A stretch of 64,000 bases of DNA from Haemonchus contortus (taxonomy: Eukaryota; Nematoda; Chromadorea; Rhabditida; Trichostrongylidae), in the NCBI GenBank assembly GCA_000469685.2, contig LS997562.1:4781515-4845514 (forward strand), in the 5' to 3' direction. The stretch's first letter is position 1, and every line of letters begins with the position of its first letter. Made by a program: the position numbers and the translations under genes. Shown here piece after piece: positions 1-11,520 of the stretch. Under the pieces are notes generated by a model. That model searched no databases. It was not told where the DNA came from and saw only the letters and a program-made list of their open reading frames with translations.

Positions 1-219
1 CAATATATTCTTTCTTACCACTGAATTTTTTTTGATATTGTTTTGTGATTTTGACTAAGACGTGAATTTCGAGTTCCTTTGTATCTACCATGTCGTCCTC
101 ATCACTCACAGACCGCTTTCCAAACTTGGGCTCTCGTCAGGAGTCAATGAAGAACAAATGAATGGAACATTTTTCATGGACGCTTTTCCGATTAATCGCC
201 TTTCCTCGCATTTGGCCTG

Positions 220-765
220 CGCCAGCCCGGCGGTCTGCCTCAGTAACTTCTTGACCGCTTTCTTCTATCGAGTTAGTATCGAATCGTAGCCCCAAGCGTC
301 ATAGCCACGACTATCGGAGTTTTGAAGAGTATCCTTTTCTCCATGGTTTTCCATTTCACAAAGATCATTGCTCAAAGAATCATTCGCTAAAGTTTGCCCA
401 TTTTCTGATTTTCATTAGTACGGTATTAAGGTTTCCAAGTCGTTGTATCACCCCCAGTTACAGTTCGTTTCCACTACTCGGAAGAAGAAGTCAAGAAAAA
501 GTGGTCTGTGGGCGCTGCTAAAATCCATTATAAAAAGAGCATGGACGGACATTTCGGCAACATTGCACGCAAAACATTTGAATAAGAATTCTCCCTGTGA
601 TTTGTTCTGCTCTACAAAGGAGAGAATCGTTCTGAGGTGTAATATTTATAAACCATCGAATGGTAACCAAGTTAAGTGCCAACCCATTTCAAAGTTAGTT
701 TTTTCTTCATTCTTTGCTCTCCTTTCCCTCATTCTCTTCCACCCTGCCACAATTTCAGCCGTAAT
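220..765 (+). repeat. Source arm of a large inverted duplication
   Basis: The reverse complement of this stretch is found at about 15605-16412, directly upstream of the truncated second unc-29 copy. Similarity is easy to follow through the block containing GCCAGCCCGGCGGTC and the block CTCCCTGTGATTTG, with scattered substitutions and small indels. I see no convincing gene here. A 127-codon open frame on the - strand at 646-1029 overlaps it but resembles nothing I know and is not kept open in the inverted copy. The rest of 1-1800 shows no gene I can support and is AT-rich leader sequence of unc-29 copy 1. Confidence 0.75.
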
Positions 766-1800
766 CTCAAAAAATCTACTGATCCTAAATCTCCTACCTA
801 CTTGAGATTCCACTGGCGCTACTAAGAAATGCTTATCTCTGGCTTGCCTGATATCGTACAGGCAGATTGCCCAAAGGAGTGGACTGCTGAGCACAATTCG
901 GTCCCATCGCTTCTGTAAATCTGAAAAACTTGCATAATCATTTGTTCTAAATGGTTGTCGCGGAACGTCAAGCAATCGCCGGGTTCTTGCATAGCCTGAA
1001 GGGATTGCCGACGAGCTTTTGTCTTTCATATAAGCCCTTTGCTCAGAAAAGCCCTCCTAAACCATCATGGACGAGTGCGCTTTGTGTTCTAATCCTTGAG
1101 TGACTGCGATTGCAAGCTTTGAGTGCGATGGCCAGAACGTCGAGCGCCCCATTACTTCCTCACCCTTTATGGAAACTCTTCGCTTACCGTCTTTTCATTT
1201 TTCCGTACTTACTTCCCATTAATGATTGTTATAAGTCATTCAAGGAGCAATATTTTGAGCAGAAGTAAATCTGACTGTAAATGAAATTAACTGAAATATT
1301 TTGTAACTTCTCTTATAATCTTTTGAAACATACCCCGTCAGTTTAAATTCAAAAACCACTGTTTTTCTTAGGCAATTTTGTGCAATTTGTAAAAACCATC
1401 AAATCGACTACGACAAGACTTATCAAAAAATTAAAAGCTCAATTATATTGCATATCATTGATTAGGTTAGGTCAATAAAGAGCACTGAAAATGTTTGTAA
1501 AATTTTTCTGGGAAAAGTAGAAGCGAGAAAATGAAAAACCACATTTCTTAGCTAATTAGTTTCTAATTCAACTGAAATAAAACAAAAAATACTAAACGAG
1601 CCAAAATTTAAAAAAATAAACTTAAGCATGGCTAGGAAGCAAAACTATTTACAAATATTTCTTGGTTCAGATTTTTCCGAATGATTGCTGATTTTTCGGG
1701 TTCCAATAGACTTACCATATCACCAGTGAGCTGAGTAGTTATTGAACGTTTTTTCCGCCGTGGTTTTAGCGCTTTTAGTATAACTTCTTACGTTTTCTTT

Positions 1801-1839
1801 TTTCAGAATTGATATGTGACGTCATCGAATTCGACGATA
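1801..1839 (+). promoter_or_regulatory. Trans-splice acceptor and short 5' UTR with start-stop uORF, unc-29 copy 1
   Basis: A pyrimidine-rich tract ending in TTTTTTCAG (AG at 1805-1806) lies 33 bases before the start codon, as expected for SL1 trans-splicing in nematodes. The short leader that follows contains ATG TGA (1814-1819), a start codon followed at once by a stop. Copies 3 and 4 have an acceptor and an upstream ATG at equivalent places. Trans-splicing itself is inferred. Confidence 0.6.
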
Positions 1840-4800
1840 ATGCGTTTCGAACTCCTGATTGCGCTTACCGTCGGCGTTGTGATAGCTCCAGGTACATATG
1901 AATGGAACATTTAAAAAACTGAGCTCTCTTTTAGTTCAAGTCTATGTTCCCCTTTCGAGGACGGCTCTGGTAATTCTCAGTTCAAACAGTGGAGTACTTG
2001 GAGTTTGCTTTGACTCGAAGTGTTAGTTGTACGAAGAAATGATGTAGAAGTTAGGAATACTTCCGCACCGACAGCATGTGTCTGACCCTCGGAGAAAGGG
2101 GACCCAGTAGGCCTGATTGTTTTAGATCCTTTCATCTGAGAATGCTAGTAAAGCCATCATCCACTGTTCTACCTCAACTACACCTACGCTTGAGTGTCAA
2201 ATGAAACTGAGCTATGATCTCTCAAAAATGGAGTCCTACGAGTCCTAGATGAGGTTATGTATCACCTGCCACCTTAGCCTGAGTTTTATTACAGTAACCC
2301 TATGGGCTCATAGGGATTGGCTAAACTATCAGCTATGCCCTAGATAGCTGTCGCATTTACTTGGGTACTTGAGGTCCTCTCCTCCCCACCTGACGAGCAT
2401 TCCATTATTCAGAGGTCTTTTAATTGTGAGAAGAACCGTTTTCAAGTAGAAATGAATTTCTTGCCGACTATCTCAAACAGTTCCCCCTTCGACACACTAG
2501 AATCCTATATGAGAGTTAAGTGCGTGGCTCATCTCAAAAAGTTAAGCCGAGCACGACAACACTTTCCAGATTTAGAGTAGCACATAGATTGTCTGTAATC
2601 ACTGAACTATCACATTTTGTTAAGCGTTTTCTTCCGACGATGAAGAACGCCTCATGATGGACGTGTTTCGCGGTTACAATTCTCTAATTCAGGTGAGTGC
2701 CTAATAGGGTATGTTTAGGGTATGTTACTCAGTTACCTTCCCATAAGGTTACTGTAAAATACAGTATTTATAGCCGGTAAAAAACATTAGTGACACTCCG
2801 ATTATCGTGAAAATCGCACTGCAACTTGTTCTACTTATCAATGTGGTAAGTAAAATTGAATTTTTTTTGAATTGCCATACTCTACCACACCTAACAAATT
2901 GCCATCTTTTCCAACTTGGGAACGAGAGGCTCATTGAGCTTGTTTTCTGTGAGCTCTTCCTATGGCTCTATGCAATTTCACCATTTTATAGTTTATGAAG
3001 TGAGCGTGCAGCTTTTTCATTCGAGTAGCCAGAACAACAGACCTCTTCGAATAAACATTAAATCTCAAGTAGGCTTTCATGTCTTAAAAAATCATGAAGC
3101 GCTCGAATTATTGGCTGTCATCCTCTGAAAGCTCGTCATATGCTTCTATTACATCAATCTGATAGAGCCCTACTTTGCAGGACACAAGGACCCTCCTACA
3201 CTGTAGGAATAATTCATTCTTTTCATACTCTCGCAAAATCTGCTTTGGTTTCCAATGAATTCATACGGTATAGGGGTTGAAATCGGTTACATAGCCTTGC
3301 AAAAGATAGCGTCCTTTTTTCACTGCTCCGTTCTCTCGCCGATTCAAGCAGAACCGAAATTCTCAAAGAAATCCAGTGCATTTTTTAACTCCATTCACTA
3401 TGTACCCTGCTTAATAGCTGTTGTTGTTTGGTTTGTTGTTTGTCAGATTGCTTGTTTTCAGGATGAAAAAGATCAAGTAATGCATACAAACGTGTGGTTA
3501 ACACTGGTATGTCATTCAATCACATTTTTACAATTTCTTTAGTTTCTTATAGTGCATGGGTTTAGAAATGGCACGATTTTCAAATGCGTTGGAACCCAGT
3601 GAAATATGGAGAAATCCGACAGATTCGAGTCCAACCGGACAAAGTATGGCTACCTGATATCGTCCTTTTCAACAAGTATGTCCTTAATACCTACTCATAT
3701 ATCTTTTTATTCGTAAAATGTTTAATTGGGTCCCGGTAGAAACGGTAAAAGAAAAAACTATCCCAGTTTCTATCACTCATGAAAACTTTTTGTGAAAATC
3801 ATCCCTTCAAGCGGTACAATCGTCCATGTAATCTCAGCGTAATGGGTCGTAAAAATGAGATGGGACCTTACTAAGAGTCATGTGCCGTAATAAGGCCCCT
3901 ATTTTTTGTCCGCAGAAAAGCTGTTGTTTGTTGACTCAGTTCTTGTTAGTTACAGTTATTTTTCCCAGTTTCATCTATTTCTACTTTCCTTTTTTCAGCG
4001 CTGATGGTAATTACGAGGTATCATTCATGTGCAATGTGGTCATAAATCATCTGGGCGATATGCTGTGGGTACCGCCGGCAATCTACAAGAGCTCATGCAT
4101 CATAGGTAATTCAGAACTTTTCAAATACTAGGAGTATCGGATTCAAACTTGTCCATATCGGCTTGTTAGAATCTTAGAAGGCCTTATTCGATCAGAGAAT
4201 AGAACAGGGAGTCTTCTGGACTTCCGTCTGCATTTTTTTGGCTCTTCTTGGTCGTAGGGCTCTCAAAACCTGCACATTGCAGATGTGGAGTTTTTCCCGT
4301 TCGACGAACAAGTGTGTACGTTGGTGTTTGGATCATGGACGGTGAGTACTTTGAGGGTTCAGATTGAAGGTGCCAATAGCGTGCTGATCGATCCGTTTGT
4401 AGTACAACGAAAACGAAATAAAACTGGAGTTCGAACAAGCAGAATGGGTAGATCTGTCAGAATATGCACCGTCTTCTATATGGGATGTAATGGACGCTCC
4501 TGCATCACTAGTTAATAAACGGAGTCGAATTGAATTCCAAGTGAGAATAAGGTCAGTGTAGATTCAATTTTATTGCCCTCAGTCGTTTCCTTACAATGGA
4601 AATATTACAGCATCGTAAAGTTAAAGGCACAGTTCACGATGACAATGTTTTCCAAGATTTCTCCCATAGATAGACCTGTGACCTCCCACAATAGCCCAAG
4701 GGAAGCTGCCGGGTCAAAAAACGATCTCGACCTTGCGTAAGAAGGGCTCCAAAACCGGCTCAGCCGTCGTTCACCCAAAGGCGGACGAGTTCTCATGGCG

Positions 4801-7588
4801 CTGTACAGACTGTAAAGTTTGATCCGTTCGCACCAGGACGCGCACGTCTCTCGCAGGCAACTTACTGGAGATCGCTGTACGCAATGACACACATTCGGAC
4901 ATCTCGTCCAAATACCCCTTTCATGCAACTTTTGTTGTCAGATTGTCGTCCAACCCCTTTTTAAAGCCTCATATCTCTCAGAGTAAGCCGATTTTCGCCT
5001 TTTCTCCACCACCTTTGCACTACTCTGGACTATCCCTCCCATTTATTATTTTAGAACCAGATACCTCAAGAATATCGTGAACTTTGCCTCGAATATTGCG
5101 AATAGGATTGTAAGCAAAACTCGCAGTTTTGAGCAAATCACTCAGTTTTTTCTGTTGTGCAGGAGGAAAACACTCTTCTATACTGTCGTGCTCATTATCC
5201 CTACTGTGCTAATGGCTTTTCTCAGTATGGCAGTGTTCTTTCTTCCAACAGATTCCGGTGAGCTTTCGAAAAAGTATTTGATTTACTTAAGTGAACTTAA
5301 ACAGTTCAGTTTCTCAGCTTTTGGTTTTAAATGCGGTTGCAATGGCAATTGTCTCGGCTCCCACCCTAAGCTTGACCCTTCCAAAGTAGGGGAGATCGTG
5401 AAGTATAGTGCTCGATGAAGAATCGATGAAAAGCAGCAAGAACCATCTAATTAGCCAACTTGTGGAAAGTGAGTAAACGATGGATCTGTGATGGAATCGC
5501 TGTCGGAGTTACTTAGGATCGGTTTTTGTAGTGGCTTGTGCTGGAAGTTCTCCTTTCAGTGAAATTCTCGAGTGGTTAGAAGCCGATAAGGAATTCCCCC
5601 CCCCCCCTTTCGTCATCGGCTCAAAGCTCATAGCATCTGTTTCGTTGGCAGATAGAACCCAGAACTTGTCCGAATTCGTGAAAAAAAAGTGAAACCAGGT
5701 GTTTTCGAAATTCACAGACAATTTTACAGTCGATTTACGCAAGAGAAGGAAAAGTGAACTTTTTACAGGCGAAAAAATGACATTAACGATTTCCGTGCTT
5801 CTTTCTATTGTCGTCTTTCTGCTACTGGTTTCCAAGATCCTCCCGCCAACATCAAGCACCATACCACTGATGGCAAAGTCAGTGAACTGCCCAAGTCTCC
5901 TCTCACACTATTCACTAAACTCAGAAATCGATCTCCTAGGTATCTTCTGCTCACATTCGTGCTCAACGTCATCACTATTCTAGTTACTGTGATCATAATT
6001 AATGTCTATTTTCGTGGTCCAACCACACATCGAATGCCGAAATGGGTACGAAAGCTATTTCTCGAGGTAAGTTTCGGACCTACACCAGGTCGCGCCTTTT
6101 CCTTTTTGATCCTTCTGGTCAATTCTCTGGCAGCCCAGTTGGTGGTGGATTAGGGACGGCACCCACTGTGCTTGCTTGGGACACTTAAATGTCCTCCTTT
6201 TTTTTCAGTGGATGCCTCATGCAATGTGCATGCAACGACCGAAATCCCAAGTGAGAAAACCGATACCTGAACCTGCACCGCCTGAAATCACTCAATTACC
6301 CGGTTTGGGACGTTTCACCATCAACCCGGCCGAGCATCATCCATTCTGTCCAAGTGCTGACGAAAAGTAAGTCCACCAATTCTACTTCTTCATGACTCGC
6401 TACTTTATGCGCCTTACGCTTTCTTAGGGAGAGGGTCAAAAACTATGAACGTATCTGACTTGTGCTCACGAGGGGGTCATGGAAAGGGAAATACCCTGAT
6501 ACCCGTGATCAATCAAAACTTGTAGGACTGCATCACCTAAGACGTTGAACTGCGCGATGGAGCTGACTACACGAGATCCTCAATTGTCATCATACTATCC
6601 TCTGTCTGCCGATGCCCTTCGAGCCATTGACGCCATTGACTACATCACGGAACATCTCAAACACGACGAGGAACATAAAATGGTAGGTTAACAGCTTCAC
6701 TTACTAATTATGCCCGCCATAACTCTTCTTCTGTAGTCCATCTGTAGTCTTCAATATATCTCAAATAACCGCCATCAAAACAGAAGTACAGCAGCAAAAG
6801 CAGGGTCATCCATGTTGTCAGGGAGGATGCTCTCATCCGTACGGCTTCCGAAACGTTTGATCACTTCATTGCCGGGAGAATTCTATTGTCGACGATGAGC
6901 AAAACGGCCATTTCTGGCGAGGTTTAGTACGCCAACAAGGTCAGGGGTGTGCCAACTTGCCCATTGCGAATTCCATGCAGTCCTTACCTAATGATGCCAC
7001 CAAACCTAGACTGACGGAGCTTACCTTCTACTGTCATTGTAGGTTTGATTGTTACAGTATCGAGACGACTGGAAATATGTGGCAATGATTATTGATCGAT
7101 TATTACTGTATGTCTTCTTCGGCATTACCGTTGGCGGTACATGTGGTATACTGTTCAGTGCACCGTATGTGTTCCAAGGTAAGGATGGATTACGGTAATA
7201 TCTCGAAAGATCAAGAATAGCCTAGATTATCCAATAGAAGAAATTCAAGCATACTTAGGAAAGTACTGTAGCGCCAGGAAGCAGAACAATTTTAAAAAGA
7301 CCTTTTATAATAGTGTCAACAAGAAGACTGTCGGAATTCTACCGGGGCTTATTCCACCTTGGAATGGCTAGAAAAATCAGCACCATGGAGGAACCCGTTG
7401 ACTAACTTGACTTTTCAAATCATGGCATTAATTAAGGCATAGGGACCCCTTCCGTGCACTCTAGGTGCATCATATCTGCAAGACTTGAGCGTTTTCTCGA
7501 ACTCTTCTCATCTTTTTCAGGTGTCAATCAACGTGCCGTGCTGGACCGGCTGATCGATCTGTACAAAAGTGGCGGAAATCGTGATTAA
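1840..7588 (+). CDS. unc-29: Nicotinic acetylcholine receptor non-alpha subunit, UNC-29-like, copy 1 (15 exons)
   Basis: Exons by my reading: 1840-1891, 2625-2692, 2774-2845, 3462-3506, 3566-3675, 3999-4105, 4283-4341, 4403-4551, 5163-5257, 5769-5877, 5940-6066, 6209-6366, 6526-6682, 7058-7178, 7521-7588. They join in frame to 498 aa. Order: signal peptide (about 1-18), ligand-binding domain, Cys-loop with 13 residues between the cysteines (about 149 and 163), M1 (about 225-248), M2 beginning [14 protein letters not shown]3 (about 290-313), long cytoplasmic loop, M4 (about 437-465). The loop-C region lacks the vicinal Cys pair of alpha subunits, so it is non-alpha. The intact Glu before M2 fits a cation channel. 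UNC-29 family members join alpha subunits in the levamisole-sensitive muscle receptor. UNC-29 rather than LEV-1 or ACR-2 is judged from overall resemblance and from the unc-29 expansion I recall in strongylids. No broken splice site was seen; one of three full-length copies here. Confidence 0.85.
4621..5089. mobile_element. MITE with inverted ends in unc-29 copy 1 intron 8
   Basis: The left end reads TTAAAGGCACAGTTCACGAT and the right end ATCGTGAACTTTGCCT, near-complementary to each other. About 470 bp, no transposase. The same insertion is in copy 2 (18199-18667), so it predates the block duplication. Copies 3 and 4 lack it at this intron. Confidence 0.75.
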
Positions 7589-8884
7589 TTTTCAAATGGC
7601 GTCAGTTACTCACTCAACCTTCTCCAATTGTACACATCATCTACCTGTTCCTCATAATAGTTGGGAATGCTCCATTCATTTTGGAAACAGATGAAAATGA
7701 GCAAGCTCTCAACGGTAAACAATCCAAGTCAAGTTTCAGCCCTATATTCGCTATTAATTCAGATTTATAGAATCTTTTGACTGCGAATTCGACCTCACTA
7801 GTGGCCAAAAAGGAAGTAAGCGGAGATGGGCAATTGATGTACATGACTGAGAGACTTAAGCCTCTTGGACAGTTTTGGCAGCAGTTAATCAGTCCCTGTT
7901 GAGTAGTATGAACAAGTAATTAAAAGGCTTCGATCTGATACCTGGGCTCTACAAATGGTAACGGTGCTGCCTTCACTTACCTCCGCTCGGTCTAGGAAAT
8001 CAGCATAATTTATTCTAGATATCATGAATGTATTAGTTCAAAATAGAGGCTGCCACCATTGTCGTGAAGTCATCCTGTTCTGGACCAGCACGATGTGTGG
8101 CTCCGCTTGACTTTTTTTATTTACCTTATAGTTGTAGAAAGCCTTTGAAAAGGACAACGACAAGTTTGTGATTGAGTCTCCCATAGTCACCACTGTGTAG
8201 CCCTTCGTTGAGTCAGTACCTAATGTTCATTTTCCCGTGATTATTCGGTACGGGTGATCGATGTAATGATTTTAAATTGTTTGCTTTGAAATAAAACCTT
8301 AAATGAATTAAGTGTAACGTATTTTCCAAGGATGCAGCCCTGGAGAAGCAGAATATTTATCTTTCGATGCCCACGCCCACACCCTAACGCCTCACTACCT
8401 TGTACCTAGACTGTCCCAGGAGAGTACGCTTGTGGCCAGGCAGGAAGACCTTGCAGTTATTAGCATCTTGCACTGAATATCCAACTCTACGCAGTCATTC
8501 GGGTAGGATTCACTCCCTCAGACTAGCTAGAAGGGAGTTCCTGCAAAGGATCTATGTGAGCCTAATAGGGTGGTCATCGGCTATTGCTCCACTTTCTTTC
8601 CGAAGTTATAGGATGTTGCAGAAAATTTCGACAGCAGTACCTGATGGTTAAGGTATTAACTCGATGTGGCCCAAACTGTAGAAATTTCTAAATTCCTATT
8701 TCAACCTTGAAATCACACACATGACCCAAACAGAGAACCATTCCATTGACCAGGAATTTACTTCCCTTTTCACTTACCTAATCGCCCTTCTGCAGAACGG
8801 CTGACGGTTACTTCTTAGAAAAGATTGTCGGCACAGTTAGCGAGAGCCAAAGGAGCGTAGAAGTAAGACGGAGAGCTGAGACAT
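7589..8884. other. Intergenic, no gene seen
   Basis: Sequence between unc-29 copy 1 and the first abf gene. It is largely collinear with 22378-23628 in block 2. A possible poly(A) signal AATAAA is at 8289-8294, but it is far from the stop codon. The open frame at 8400-8651 is near-identical in block 2, but it resembles no protein I know and I do not call it. Confidence 0.5.
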
Positions 8885-9219
8885 TCATTTCTTTCCCTTC
8901 TTTTTCATTAAAAGATCAAGTGGGACGTTCCCGCCGTTGGCACATCGGGAACACACACAGGTTTTTCGGCCACGACGATTCTCGCAATAGCCAGTGCCAC
9001 AGTTCTGAATATTTCGAGCTCATGGTCAGTAAAAGTTACTTATCAGTTGAAGTTATTTAACTACATAATTACCTGTACGCTGCACGATGTTATACAGGCA
9101 GCCCTAGCGACTTTCGCCAGTACTGGAACATCCATTCTGGCACAGGTGGTGAGATAGACAGCGCTGACAACGACGTTAGAGACGACAGCCAGAAGAATAC
9201 ACAGCAAAAGTCGATTCAT
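8885..9219 (-). CDS. ABF/ASABF-type antibacterial peptide, locus A
   Basis: Two exons on the - strand: 9073-9219 (49 codons, begins MNRLLLCILLAVV) and 8885-9004 (39 codons plus stop). Together 88 aa. Exon 1 carries a hydrophobic signal peptide (about residues 1-20), then the conserved STC/TTCARMD start of the mature peptide and CITSC. Exon 2 begins NCGTGYCEN and continues with CVCSRC, giving eight cysteines in the order of nematode ABF peptides (ASABF of Ascaris, ABF-2 of C. elegans), which adopt a CS-alpha-beta fold and kill bacteria by membrane action. The C-terminus is basic (MKKKGKK). The intron is short with CAG/GTAAT and TTCAG borders. It pairs with locus C as a recent duplicate and differs from loci B/D in having AVYLTTC after the signal peptide. 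Confidence 0.88.
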
Positions 9220-10816
9220 TTCTCAATGGAGGATGCTCTGGTAGGTTTTCTGCAAATGCTGGGCACCACCGCCAGAAATTACGGGAGGAGAGTAAGTTGA
9301 CGAGCGAAATTTTCGTGGATTTCAATATTCCTGTCAGAACCACCTCGCCCAACCCGTCTTGTCCATGTAGCAATATTTGAGACCAAACGGGAGAGCAAGA
9401 AAAGCCATATGTTACCGAAAAGTCAAAGAAGCAAGGGTAGGCGCAAGAGATAAACTACACATGAGCAAGAGCCCAAAGCCGCGGTCCAGACAAATGTCTG
9501 GGACGGGCCGTTTTTGGAATGCTATCCATGCACTTTTATAGGAGTGATTCGCCGTAATACTAGGGCCTTATTATACGTTTGATTAAACAATATATACAAC
9601 TGTACAAAAGATTTCTCTCGGTCGATGGAATCACCCATCAAAGTGCACCCATAATCATTCATTCGCAAAAAAATTGGGCTAGACATACCATAATTCTCTC
9701 ATGAAGAATAATGGGGATGTACTTTGTTGGTAACATGAAATCATTTCCAAATCGTAAGCGAAACCATCAATGGTATCGATTATTAACGTTAGAAATGCAA
9801 TTAATCAGAATTTAGAAGTGTTTGAACGATTCCATTGAGCAGCCAGACAGCGCGTGAGTCATCCAGTTTTCCAAATTTTGTTCGATTGGAATCTGAATTA
9901 CCTTTATGATAGGCATACAACTGAGAGAAGTGGCTATCGATGAGGAAAACAAGATCCTCTTGTTGGCTTCATTCGCTCCTGATCATGATGGTCTAGTCTG
10001 CCCTTAGAAACTGGAAAGTTACAAATCGCACTAGCACGCTTCGGCCCTTGCAACTGGATCTCAGTGGACTTCACATACTTCGAGATTTTCTCGCCACCTG
10101 TTCTCCTGCGTGCTCATTTCCCGGCTGGAATTGGAGACTTCTGCAGTCGAATCAAACTGGTCGCTAATGGCTCTATATCCGAGTAGGATACTTTCTGCCA
10201 TCTCCAGAGTTCTTGCTGTTGCGCCATCGTTGTCTACGATGACCTTGGAAAGTTTTAATCGTCGAAATAGGTGCCTCAGTGAAAGAATCGTCGTCTTTCT
10301 TCGAAAAGCTCAGATCTGTAGCAGCGGGAGAAGAACAGCACAATGTATGAGTTTTCTTCATTGCGTGGACAGTGGTAGTAAATCAATTAATCGATTGGCA
10401 AAAACCAAAATGGAGATTTTGCCCCTCGGTCAATTACTATGCACACTCAACCCAGTCGATACTCAATGTTTTTTTGCCAACGAGAAAGACAGTCAGAACA
10501 GCGATCCACAAAGGCTTCTGATCAGTTTGCCTGAAGGCGTTGAAGATCGTATTAATCACCTAACAGTATTAGGTATTCACTCGAAGAGGCCCTAAATGTA
10601 AAAGTCTACGACGTCTCTTCCCACTCGTAGGAAGCTCATCGTAGGAAACGCACCTATAGTCTGAACGGGGAACTCTAACCACTGATCAGGCAACTACTTT
10701 CTCAGTTCCCAAGTGAACCTTTTGCAGAATGGCTGTCAGGTACGTATACGTTTTTTCTACACTGGCAGTAGAAGTCAAAGCAGGTAAAAAAATAGAAAAA
10801 CGGGAAGTGGAATCAT
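9220..10816. other. Intergenic between abf loci A and B, no gene seen
   Basis: Upstream (promoter side) of locus A on the - strand and downstream of locus B. Collinear with 23960-25576. The open frame at 10110-10595 is not preserved in the block 2 counterpart, which has several indels, so I treat it as chance. Confidence 0.5.
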
Positions 10817-11170
10817 TTATTTCTTTCCCTTCTTCTTTATCAGAACATCAAGAGGAACGTTTCCACCGTCAGCACATCGAGAGCACACACAGGTCTTTCG
10901 GCCGCCACGATTCTCGCAGTAGCCAGTGCCACAGTTCTGAAAATTTTGAGTTGGCAGTCCTTCAGTTTAGTTGGAAAAACAATTACTTTATGGGTTTACG
11001 TACTGAAAAGATTAGTTAATTACCTGTACGCTGCACGATGTAATGCAAGCAGCTCTGGCGGCTTTGTCTAGAACGGGAACGTCCATTCTGGCACAGGTAG
11101 AAAGATAGACATCACTGATTACGACGTCAGCTAGGACAGCCAGCAGGACGCACAAGAGAAGTCGATTCAT
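10817..11170 (-). CDS. ABF/ASABF-type antibacterial peptide, locus B
   Basis: Two exons on the - strand: 11024-11170 (49 codons) and 10817-10936 (39 codons plus stop), 88 aa. The signal peptide is MNRLLLCVLLAVLADVVIS; the mature part begins DVYLSTCARMD and contains CITSC, NCGTGYCEN, CVCSRC and a basic tail ILKKKGKK-like (VLIKKKGKK). Eight cysteines in ABF order. A good trans-splice-like acceptor (CCAATTCAG) ends two bases before the ATG. AATAAA overlaps the stop codon and may serve as poly(A) signal. Locus D in block 2 is the direct duplicate. Expected role: secreted antibacterial peptide, as known for the family. Confidence 0.88.
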
Positions 11171-11289
11171 TTCTGAATTGGAAAAGCTCTGGATGATATA
11201 TTGCAAAAGTAGCGACATCATCAAACGTCTTAGTAGAAAGTTGTTCGTACAAAACGAGTTTGGGTGCTCGGGCACCCAAAATCTAATGC

Positions 11290-11515
11290 AAATCATAGTT
11301 CGAGCGCTACCACAAACGCATGGTCACGGGTTCGAGTCCCGGATCGATATTCGCCTAGGCCAAACAAGCCTTCCGTCTCGGCTTCGGCTAATTGGTACCA
11401 GACTCGTCTGGAAGGATAAAAGCACTGACTTGTACATCGAATGGCCACCGCAAGTCATTGTATGGGCCACTACGCATTCAATAGGCCACTACGACTCCGA
11501 ATGGAAGTAGAATGC
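11290..11515 (+). mobile_element. tRNA-derived SINE-like element
   Basis: Contains a perfect pol III B-box-like stretch GGGTTCGAGTCCC (about 11328-11340) followed by family-specific sequence, including a reverse-complement match to ACAAGTCAATGCTTTTATCC and GGCCTATACAATGACTTG seen at 59100-59340 and 61020-61245. It is absent from the equivalent place in block 2 (after about 26050), so it may have inserted after the duplication. Confidence 0.6.
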
Positions 11516-11520
11516 AGGGC

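Noticed and set aside
646..1029. 127-codon open frame on the minus strand near the window start
   Set aside because: It resembles no known family, partly overlaps the inverted duplicate and is not kept open there.
4605..4928. Minus-strand frame of 107 codons, shared with 18183-18506
   Set aside because: It lies inside a MITE in an intron; the similarity comes from the duplicated element.
10110..10595. 161-codon open frame between the abf genes
   Set aside because: It is broken by indels in the equivalent part of block 2 and has no recognisable domain.
11320..11345. B-box-like sequence suggesting a tRNA gene
   Set aside because: No cloverleaf can be built around it, and related copies recur as SINE-like repeats. 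I find no true tRNA or rRNA gene in the window.
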